A DNA stretch of 64,000 nucleotides from the NCBI GenBank assembly GCA_001939145.1, contig LSRX01000425.1:452860-516859 (forward strand), read 5' to 3'. The notes below the pieces were generated by a model, which saw only the letters and a program-made list of their open reading frames with translations, made no database searches and was not told the origin of the DNA. Shown in pieces: positions 10,351 through 19,771 of the stretch (within the stretch, counting starts at the first letter, position 1; each line of letters begins with the position of its first letter). Both the position numbers and the translations under genes were made by a program. The stretch comes from Symbiodinium microadriaticum (lineage: Eukaryota > Sar > Dinophyceae > Suessiales > Symbiodiniaceae).

Positions 10351-12260
10351 TTACAGGTTTTGTTTCGTAGACTTGCTCGCCCGAGGAACGGCGACCACGT
10401 GTTGGTTGGATACATCATGAAGCCTAAGGAGGGTTATGGCTTTTTGGACACAGCCACACGATTCGGCCATGAATCCTGTGCAAGCACGCCAGATGATTTC
10501 GATTCTTTGGATGTGCATGTGTACGACATCGACCCAGACAGTTTCAAGATGAAGCTTGCTTATCCTTTGCAGCTGTTCGGACACGACACCAGCATCACCT
10601 GCGCGTTTCTCAATCTGAATATCCGCCGCAATCAATGTGCCTCGACCAATCAGGACTTGCGCAGACAATGGAGACAAACCTAGCAGGACCTAGCAATTCT
10701 GATGTGATGTTTCATTGGCCGCACTTTCGTTGTTTTGTACCAGCCAGTGCGCATTTCAGTATCATAGGGAGACAGATATGGGGAGGCTTGATATTTTTGC
10801 TTTTCTCACGATGGAATTTTAGTCGCTAGTCTTGGTGTCAGCAGCTTCCGTCTCATGATGTTGCTTGGTATGCTCCAGCTGCCGGTCCACAAGTACTGTA
10901 CACTTTGCTCTTGCTGTAGTTGCCCGAGCTTCTGCTGCTTCCGCTCTTGTCTGCCTTGTACGGCTTTCAGTGCTGTCAGGTTGCCTGTGTTTGCGACTGC
11001 TTGCGCGCCTCAGTAAACCTTTCCCAAGCTGCACCTTGAATGTGTGTTCCTTCGCACGAATTCCTAAAGAGCTCAGTCAAAATCCGAGCTCGTCCGTATG
11101 CTTCGCTGGCGGTCCGTTCATGAGCCACCGAAAGCAGACCAAGCGACTTGTCACGAGCCACCGTCTTCGTGCCGTCGCCGTCAGCTGTGGATGCACAAAA
11201 AAATGCGTGAAGCCAATACGTTGCTTCTCATGGCTCTTGCTATGAAGGTGTAAGTTCTGTCTTACTTGTGCCCCTAGACTCGCCTGTTCGTCGAGCGCGA
11301 GTGCTAAACAAGTTTTGGGTTTGTCGGGCCCGGGTGTGCAGAAGAATCTACAGAGCATGGCCAAACTCCCGAATCGCTTGCGATGCCTGACATATGTGTT
11401 CATTCCCGTGCAGCTACAACAATCGTAGGACTGCACGGCAGCATCACCCATAATCTCAACAGCTTGCCGCATCAGCAAATGAAATGGGGACATGCTGGAT
11501 ACAGATGCTGGGAGAACAGATGTCTTCAGCGAAGTACTTGGCTAATCAACCTAGCAGAGAGCAGCATTTGTGCGGAAGTTGTGCCTGTTCTTGCAGCAAA
11601 AACGTCGTTGATCCCATCTTGCCGGCACATGCTCTCGTTCGAAACACGCTACTGTTTATTGCAGGCACGGAGGCAGCGGAGTACATTCGGATCAACGATT
11701 TCTACTTGCCTCCACGCTTCCTGCGGTTGTATGACGGGCCTGCCCTGGCCATAGAGGGTGCCTGGCGTGTCTTTGGCCTGCGACGAATCAAAGTCGCGTA
11801 CCAGTCAGGCGCAGTGGCGGACAGCGGCATGAAGTCACAGCTTGGCGTAAAGCCTGTCGGCTACCCTTGCTCCAAGTATTGGCAGGGGGACTTGCAGAAC
11901 TCCCTACTGGGCCAGACCGAGTGCATTCCTGAGGTTGTCGAGTCCATGGAGGCCTGCATGAAGAAGGCTGGCCCTGGCAAGGTGGCCACAGACGACAGCC
12001 TAATGATTGACCGTGGCAAATACCTTGTGTCGCAGTTCAAAGCTTTGTGCAGGAGCTTCGCAGTTCTGGCCGAAAGTTATGTTGCAGAAAAGGCTACCAC
12101 GACAGACATTGACCAATCCCAGTGTGGCTACACCGCTTTCGTCCACGCCACGATCTCGCAAGTCATAGCCACTGTGTGCAGCATGACAGAGTCCAACATC
12201 TCCGAGAGCAAGGCTGACGAAGCAGACGACGCGGACCTCACGAGCGAGCAGCTGGACCTT
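10351..12260 (+). CDS. Degenerate form II RuBisCO-like unit 1 (truncated)
   Basis: Two exons are clear. The first ends at 10636 and starts at about 10351 or 10386. It encodes NGDHVLVGYIMKPKEGYGF...VYDIDPD...LAYPLQLF, the N-terminal domain of form II RuBisCO. The second is 11665-12260, after a 1028-base GT-AG intron at 10637-11664 in phase 1. It encodes FYLPPRFLRLYDGPA and continues to GYTAFVHATISQV, then turns into an acidic linker (ESKADEADDADL). The second half of the barrel, including the loop-6 lysine, Ser368 and phosphate-binding glycines of the R. rubrum enzyme, is absent. The segment carrying the carbamylated lysine and its two acidic neighbours is replaced by WQGDLQNSLL, and the HYHRAG motif is lost. 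A GT donor at 12261 joins in phase 0 to the next unit (acceptor 12367). I read it as a dead, truncated RuBisCO domain inside a polyprotein. Confidence 0.7.
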
Positions 12261-12367
12261 GTAATCAAGGACGCCGGGCGCCTACCACGTCAGCCGAAGT
12301 TCGAAGCCATCGAAGCCCGGATCTCGGCTCTCGAAGTTCTCGCATGCCTCACATCTCTGATTTGCAG

Positions 12368-15298
12368 GACACGGCCGACGCCGAGGAGGACTCTCATGAC
12401 GTGTCGCGAGTCTGCCGGGACGAGGCTGGAAGGAGTTTTGGCAGATGCACCGAGGGTCCTCTGGTGTTTACAGCCAGGGGCCTTCTAGGATCAGGGAAAG
12501 TGCGCATGTCTGCCTGGGTTCAGTCATCGAGGCTACACTGATCAAGCACTAGAAAGCTGGAGAGTCGAACGTTGTAACTATGGGAGTAAGTTTGGCAGGG
12601 ACTTGTTCTTCCTCCCTCTTTCAACATGTAGGATTGTTTGCACCTTGCACAAAGGACAAAGCACCCTTTGCTTTTGATAGCTCTTCGTTTTTGCATAGGC
12701 GACCTTGATCAAGTGACTCGGCTGCAAGTAGGCGTCCTGCAGTCGTTGGACTGTAGTTCATGCCATGTGCAGTGCTCTGTCGGGTGCATCTGGTCGAGAA
12801 AAAGCATGCAGATCTTCAGTTGTGAGGAATGGCCAGCACGTGCTTGTAAAATTCAAGATGAAGGCCAACGTGGGGTGTGACTACTTGGCCACTGCCATGC
12901 ACTTCGCTGCTGAGTCGGCCAAGCATTGCACTGGGTCCAATGATGCCCTGGTGTATGACATCGACCCAGGAAGCGAGGAGGTGAAGATTGCCTACCCGAC
13001 TGCTTTCTTCGACTGCAGCCTCATCGATGGTCGAGACATGTTGCGCTCTTTCTTAAATCTGGCCATTGGCAACACTCAGGGTCAGGGCCTCGGTGTCGCA
13101 CGAGGTCTTGCTAGGAATCTGTGCCATGCAGAGACTAGATATCCGTGACTCGTGAAACTTGATTCCGCTGAGGTATGGAGGATGTCGAGTTGGGCAAGAT
13201 CTACGACTTCTATTTGCCCCCGTCGTTCTTGCGATTGCAGGACAGCCCATCTGTGAACACGATGTGGCGCATCCTGGACAAGGGCGCCAGCAATGGAGGC
13301 CTTGAGGCAGGTGCCGTGAAGCCCAAGCTTGGCATGCAGCCAAAACCTTTCCGAGGGGCTTCCTATGCATTGTGGCAAGGAGGCATTTACACCAAGACAG
13401 AGAAGTCGCAGGGCAACCAGGCTTTTGGCCAGATGAACGAGGGCATCCCAGAAGTGGTAATGGCCATGAGAGCGTGTGTCCAAGCAACTGGTGTGCGCAA
13501 GATGTTCTCCGGCAACAACTACGCGGATGATCCGAACGAAATGATCGCACGTGGCAAGTACATTCTGTCACAGTTTGGGCCTTTCTGCAAAACTTGCGTT
13601 TCCTTGGTGGCAGGATATGCAGCGAGAGGCAGTGCCCAGCACACTTTCCCCAAGCAGTTCTTGCACTACCATCGTGCGGGACAAGCATCCACAAGCAGCC
13701 CCCAGACCCAGCGCGGCTACTCTGCCTTCGTGCACACAAAGATCTCCCAGGTTAGCAGCACGATCAGCATCCACGCCGACACCAGTAGCTTCGGCAAGAC
13801 GCAGGGTGAATCCCCCGACAAGGTTATCGCCGTCATGCTGCAGGACGACGCTGGTGAAAATACCTGCTTGTATTATCAGGAGTGGGAGAGTATGAAGCAG
13901 AACGTCCCCATCATTGCCGGGAGCATGACCGTTCTCCGCCTACCGGCTGTATTCCAGAACCTGGGCCACTCTAACGTGATCCTAACTGCCGTCGGCGGTT
14001 TCTTCGGCCACAAGGACGGCCCCGCATCTGGTGCAATCGCCTGCCGCCAAATTGAGGAAGCATGGAAAGCCTGGAGGTCTGGGCAGTATGGCAACGTGAG
14101 CTTAAGTGATGGCGTCGTTGAGTTCGCCAAGACCCACGAGGAGATCAAGGGTGCTTTCCTCACCTTCCCGAAGGAAGCAGACGAGATATACCCGGGCTGG
14201 AAGGAGAAGCTAGGCTGCACAGGCGTGGCGTCCGTACCGGCAGCCAGCTTCGTGCCTACAAAGATCTCTACGGCCTCCTCCGCTAAAGCAGCCTCGACGG
14301 GCATAAGCAAGGATCCCACGAAGATGGCCTCGCAAGGGCCAGCGGGTGGACCAGCGGTCAACCCGTACACCGGCGCGGTCAAGAGTATCCCTGCTGCCAG
14401 CAGCAACACGGCGCGAACCTTGCTTGGAGCCGGAAGCACGCTGCCGGATGCTGCGATTCAGGACGGCCAAAATCTGAAATCAATCGCCCACTTGGCAAGG
14501 CCCTGAAAGCCCCGACCCCGAGCATGCAGCTAGAGTCGCAGCTAGAGCAGGATTCGCCAAAGAAGGACCTTGACGCCCGCACGGTGTTCCAGAATGTGCC
14601 CCAGGTCCAAGCAAGTCCAAATTGGGGTGCATGCTTCTGCTGATCATATAGTGTCTATAGTGTCTTTAGGTTCCATGTTGCGTGAGGAGTCTGAAAGGGC
14701 GAATTCCGACAAGAACTTCATGCAGCAGGCAACAGAGACGGGGAGCGTCACGGGGAGCGAGGTTCGCAGAAGCGTCCTTGAGACAGCAGCTGCAACGAGC
14801 ACTGCTGCACGAATGCCGGCAGAAGCGATGAGCGAGCAGATCTGCGGGCCGTCGCCGGAGAGTTCGCCCCGCAGTTCGGCGGGGTCTCGAGCTTCCAGGG
14901 GAAGTCCGCTGGCCCCAGCTTTGCGGGATGCCAACAAGCCCAAGCCGAGGAAGACCCTCAGCTTCTCGGAGCAGGTTGAACACCGGTCAATCAGCCCGAA
15001 CCCACGACCGGGGGACGACCGGCAGTTTGCCTCGACGGCTCGAGCCTCCGGCAAATCGGCGCCAATGCAGAGCTCAAGCTTGCCCGATCTCTTCGCTTAC
15101 GGGACCGGCCTTGGTGATTTCCGGGAAGTAGGTGGCATGCCACCTGATGACAAGAACTCGGCCAAGAAGCAGGAGGAGTTCGGCTCTGATGGTGCTGGTG
15201 CCGAAGCGGCGCAGCAGGATTTGGGGCTATTTGGGGCTGGCTTGATTGATCTTCGGACGAAGGGGGCAAGAGCATCACGTTACAAGGGCAAGGCATGA
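12368..15298 (+). CDS. Form II RuBisCO-like unit 2 with Ser/Pro-rich C-terminal tail
   Basis: Exons: 12368 to about 12428; about 12820 or 12827 to 13080; 13173-14461; 14551-14614; 14670-15298 (stop). The N-terminal domain ([23 protein letters not shown]) and nearly the whole barrel ([58 protein letters not shown]) are present, so the family is clear. By R. rubrum numbering, Lys166, Lys191, His287, His321 and Lys329 equivalents remain. The Asp193-Glu194 pair reads Glu-Lys (13400-13405), Asn111 reads Thr, Ser368 reads Ala and Gly370 reads Ser. The tail carries [16 protein letters not shown], the small exon [14 protein letters not shown], and [16 protein letters not shown]. Introns: 13081-13172 (GT), 14462-14550 (GA), 14615-14669 (GT, phase 1). 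No plastid signal was found. Carboxylase activity is unlikely. Confidence 0.8.
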
Positions 15299-15379
15299 AT
15301 TAATCTTCCTCAAGTCCCCTCACAGCATCCCAAGCTCCAGTAAAACCGAAGTGTCGCGCTTTGAGTCCTGAGCCGAGAG
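15299..15379 (+). promoter_or_regulatory. Short intergenic spacer, candidate trans-splice acceptor
   Basis: Only 81 bases separate the stop of unit 2 from the first Met of the next gene. The spacer holds pyrimidine-rich stretches followed by AG (cttcctcaag, cccctcacag), as expected for spliced-leader addition between closely packed tandem genes in dinoflagellates. The acceptor actually used cannot be told from sequence. Confidence 0.35.
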
Positions 15380-18300
15380 ATGTCGAAAGTCAAAACGCAG
15401 GAGCCATTTTGGACTTACAGCGCTGAGACGCGTGACACGCGCCTTGCACACGAGAAGATGCCAGAGCCGGAAGAGGAGCCTGCAGAGACTACAGTGGCAC
15501 AGGCCTTTTTGCCGGGGCAACAGGTGTCGCAAAACTTGTCTTTCGTTTGGCTTGGGGGTCGATGGTTCAGGCGAGCCTTAACCCCGGCTCATCGAAAGCT
15601 GGGCCTTTGCAGGATGCCACGGCCGGTCGTGCTTTGGAGCAGTCAAGCCGGTATGCCGACCTCACTCTGGATGAGGCTGGGTGAGGGCCGCACGGCTCAG
15701 CATCCTCCATTCAGTCAGTCGTCCATTCGTGCTGTTCGTTCGGGCGCAGGGCTTTGCATCGTCCGGACAGCTGAGTGGTCGTCACATCGGGGTCCAAACT
15801 AGAAAGGTAGGCACTAGTGCCATAGCCAACGCGAACATAGAATGACTGCCTAGGAAGACACCCGAATCCATTCGCCCGGCAGAATGTTTGAATTTCTTTT
15901 CTACCTCTGCCTTGATTCCTTGATTGCGCGAGGAGGTACTCGCAGAATTCTCGTGAAGTTGTGCCGCAGATTCGCATCGTGTGTCGTCGTGCATTGCATG
16001 TTGGGTAGTTGGGTTAAGCTTCGGCTGGCTACATGGGGGGTCTTTACCGACTGGACCTATAGTTGGTTTCCGTCATGCTACGATGAACCCACGGCTCGGG
16101 ACCTTGTCTTGCTCATATTCGCCTTGTCCAGGCGACCTTGGTAAAGCAACTCGCTGCAAGGCAGTGCTGTAGTTCTGCAGCTTCTGTGACATTAAAGGTG
16201 GGTGTGTTGAGTCTGCCTGTTCTACGCTTGATGACCTTAGGAACGGAGAGCATGTGCTGGTCGCATATATCATGAAGCCGAAGACGGGTTACGATTACCT
16301 GGCTACTGCCGCCCATTTTGCGGCCGAGTCTTGCACTGGCGCCAGAAGCACAGACGACGCCAAGGAGTCAGCAAACGCGGTAGTGTACTACATCGACGCG
16401 GACAGACAGGAGATGAGAATTGCCTACCCGACCGTTCTCTTCGACAGCAACCTCACCGATGGCCGCGACATGGTGAGGTCCTTCCTGACCCTCGCCATTG
16501 GCAACACTCAGGGTCCCGGGCTTGGTGTCGCCAGATGTCTTGCTACGCAGAGCCTGAAATGGTTGGGGTAACTCTGTTTGCTGGCCGGCTGAGGTATGGA
16601 AGATGTCGAGTTCGGCAAGATCTACGACTTCTATTTGCCCCCGTCGTTCTTGCGATTGCAGGACAGCCCATCTGTGAACACGATGTGGCGCATCCTGGAC
16701 AAGGGCGCTAGCAATGGAGGCCTTGCGGCAGGTGCCATGAAGCCCAAGCTTGGCATGCAGCCAAAACCTTTCCGTGCGGCCTCCTATGCGCTCTGGCAAG
16801 GTGGAACATACACCACAGCCGACTTGCAGGGAAACCAGGCCCCCAGCCGAACGAGTGAGGGCATTCCGGAGGTCGCGAAGGCCATGAGGTCGTGTGCCCA
16901 AGGGACTGATGTTGCTAAGAGGCTTTCGGGTGGCAACCGCGCAGATGAGCCAAACGAGATGGATGCTCGTGGAAAGTACGTCCTATCGCAGTTTGGACCT
17001 TTCTCCGGAAATTGCGTTTCGTTGGTGGCAGGATATGCAGCGGGAGGCAGTGCCCAGCACACTTTCCCCAAGCAGTTCGTGCATTACCATCGTGCGGGAC
17101 AAGCATCCACAAGCAGCCCCCAGACCCAGCGCGGCTACTCTGCCTTTGTGCACACAAAGATCTCCCAAGTCCTCAGCTCCACCAGCATCCACGTCGACAC
17201 CATGAGCTCCGGCAAGACGCAAAGTGAATCCCACAGCAAGAGTATCGCTGTCATGCTGCAGGACGACGCGGCCGATGCCGGCATTGTCGCTCAAAGGCGT
17301 GAGGGCATGACACAGAGTGCTTGGAGCAATGCTGGTAGCATGAACGCTCTCCGCCTGCCTGCTTTCTTTGAAACCCTCGGCCACTCCAACGTGATCCTAA
17401 CTGCCGACAGCGGTTCTTTCGGCCACAAGGATGGCCCGGCATCTGGTGCAATCGCTTGCCGCCAAGTTGAGGAAGCATGGAAGGCCTGGAGGTCTGGACA
17501 GTATGGCAACGTCAGCTTAAATGATGGCATCGTTGAGTTCGCCAAGACCCACGAGGAGATCAAGGGTGCTTTCCTCACTTTCCCGAAGGATGCAGACGAG
17601 ATATACCCGGGCTGGAAGGAGAAGCTAGGCTGCACAGGCGTGGCGTCCGTACCGGCAGCCAGCTTCGTGCCTACAAAGATCTCTACGGCCTCCTCCGCCG
17701 CTACAGCCGCAGCGCGCAGCGGCACGCTTTCCACAAAGATGGCGTCGCAAAGCACGGCAGCATCAGTGGTCAACCCGTACGCCGGCGGGGTCAAAAGTAT
17801 CCCTGCTGCCAGCAGCAACACGGCACGAACCCTCCTGGGAACAGAAAACAGGTCGCCGGACCTCTCACGGCAGGGGCACGTGGCTGCACTTCAGGACTGA
17901 CACAAGAAACATGCCACGAACCCTCCGTAAAACCCCGACCCTGAAAACAGTCAGAACAGGATTCGCCCAAGCAGAACCTGGATGTCCGCGTGGTGTCCCA
18001 GACCGATCCCCAGGCGGGATTCACACTTGAGCTCAGTGCCCTGAGTCCTTTGTCAGCCTTCATTCCAGTTTAGGGACAGTTCTGTGAGCATGAAGAGGTG
18101 AATTCCAGCGACAAGAAGATGAGCATGCGAATCGAGCGCGCCAGCACGGACTCACAGCTGGTCAATCCATCTGCCGGCTTGGCCAAGCCCAGCCATGCTG
18201 CCGGCATTGGCGGGTCGCGAGCCCTTATGGGAACAGGAAGCACGGCGACTGATGTCCCTCTACAGCGCCGTGGGTCCATGTCTTTGCTGCAGGACTGCCG

Positions 18301-19771
18301 CAGTCGAAGTTGAACCACGCCAGAAAATGGTCGACCACCTCTGATCTTGAAAACACCAAAACAGTCAGCGCAGGATCCGCTCAATCAGCAGGTTGACGTC
18401 CACACGGCTCAGACCATGCCCCAGGCACAGGCGCGATCATAACACGGGGTAGACACATCTGTCACATTTGCCAGTCGTTTGCTGTCTACCTGCCGGCCTG
18501 GTTCCGTGAGAGGCTTCCGGGGACAAGATCGCGGAGACGGCGAGCGCCGGGAGTGCCATGGCGAGTGGGACTCAGACAGGCATAGACAGCGTTCCAGGAC
18601 CCGTCATGAAGCGGGAAGTGGCATGGAGCTGCCGGACCCTGCTGGAGGATGGTCCTCCGCTGCCGCTGCCTTTTCAAGCAGCAACAGAGGTGCCGGTAAA
18701 CTTGAAACCCGATTCCAGCGGCAGGAGGCACTCGCTGCCATCGTCACTTCTTACTAGGGATGCCACGAAGCCCAGACCGAAGAAGACCCTTCGGTTCTCG
18801 GAGCACGTCGACCACAGATCAATCAGCCCCAGACCCCGGTCCGCATCGGCTCCCGAAAACTCCGGAACCGCAGACAAGCTTCGGGGAAAGACCATGGCAG
18901 CCCAAGGGACGGCTCGGTCGTCAGCATCCAAGGCGTCCACAGCCGCCAAACCCGTGCCGGTGCAGAGCTCTAGCTTTTCTGAGTTCTTGTTCCTCCCACC
19001 GGTTCCTGAAAACAAGACAGAGCCACCTCCACAATCGTTGTCCAACTTCTTGTTTGCTCCAAACGGCAGCACAGCTCAGCACGCAGTGCCTGCGGTTGAG
19101 ATGGAGAGCAGCCGCCGAAGTGGGGAGGAGCATCATCCCGGCAGTGCCCACCACCAGAGCAGCGATGCCCACCATCACAGCAGTGATGCCCACCGCAGCG
19201 GTGAGGCCCACCACCGCGGCAGTCAATCCCAACATCGCAGCAATGATACCCACCACCGGAGCAGTGAGTCCCACCACCGCAGCAGTGATGCCCACCACCG
19301 TTGCAGTGATGCCCATCACGGGCATGGAAAGGGGCCTGCCAGAAAGAGGAAGCACGATGACAAGCATGATAAGGGTATTCAGCAAACATCCTCCACTACA
19401 GCATCAACCTCCACTTCCAGCTCCAGCTCCAGCGCGGGCGAGCCAGCAAGCCTGGCTTCCCGTGGCGAAGTTTCCGGCACGATGGTCCATCATTCCTCTT
19501 CGTTTCAGGTAGGTTGCTTTTAGTCAGTTGCTGAAGTCCTGCGGGGTAGTGGGTGGCTACAGAAGATTGTTCGGATTGAAATTGGGGAATGGGGGCTGTC
19601 CTGCAGGTTACTGAGGAGATGGCCCGGGAGGCCTACAAGCGCGGCCTGGGGTGCAGCTTGGAACGGCGTGTTTTGGAACGCGCCTATTTTCTTTTTCAGA
19701 ATGGCCAGAGCGAGGACGCCGATGCCAACTACTTCACCGCGTTGAGAATCGAACTCAGCGAATCAGGCTGA
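15380..19771 (+). CDS. Complete RuBisCO-like (form II) pseudoenzyme fused to Ser/His-rich tail
   Basis: Ten exons agree in phase: 15380-15523, 15613-15680, 16241-16512, 16594-17894, 17960-18013, 18074-18292, 18374-18424, 18513-19508, 19607-19771, giving about 1089 residues. (These are nine listed segments; the 15681-16240 intron could hide one more.) Start: Met at 15380, with a TGA upstream in frame at 15362. Residues 1-48 are acidic, then [30 protein letters not shown] and a full RuBisCO barrel to about residue 515. The Lys191-Asn-Asp-Glu segment reads T-A-D-L (16815-16826), so the carbamylated Lys is Thr and Glu194 is Leu. Asn111 is Thr, Ser368 is Ala, and the Thr53-Asn54 pair is Ala-Arg. 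Lys166, His287, His321 and Lys329 equivalents remain. The tail has duplicated NP-A-G-K-type modules, the [14 protein letters not shown] motif, FSEFLFLPP, and about ten HHRSSDAH units. Introns include GA donors (17895, 18293) and GC donors (18014, 18425). Confidence 0.8.
19509..19606 (+). other. Phase-0 GT-AG intron, homologous to the GC-AG intron at 501-581
   Basis: It joins ...SSSFQ to [13 protein letters not shown]. Both introns share gggttg or aggttg starts, 'gagtcagttgctgaag'-like sequence, 'ttgttcggattgaa' and the end tctgcag or cctgcag. One begins GT and the other GC, so the donor dinucleotide has changed between paralogues while splicing position stayed the same. Confidence 0.75.

Noticed and set aside
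15402..15412. Eleven-base match to the spliced leader (agccattttgg)
   Set aside because: It lies inside the first exon of the RuBisCO-like gene and lacks the flanking leader bases; probably chance.
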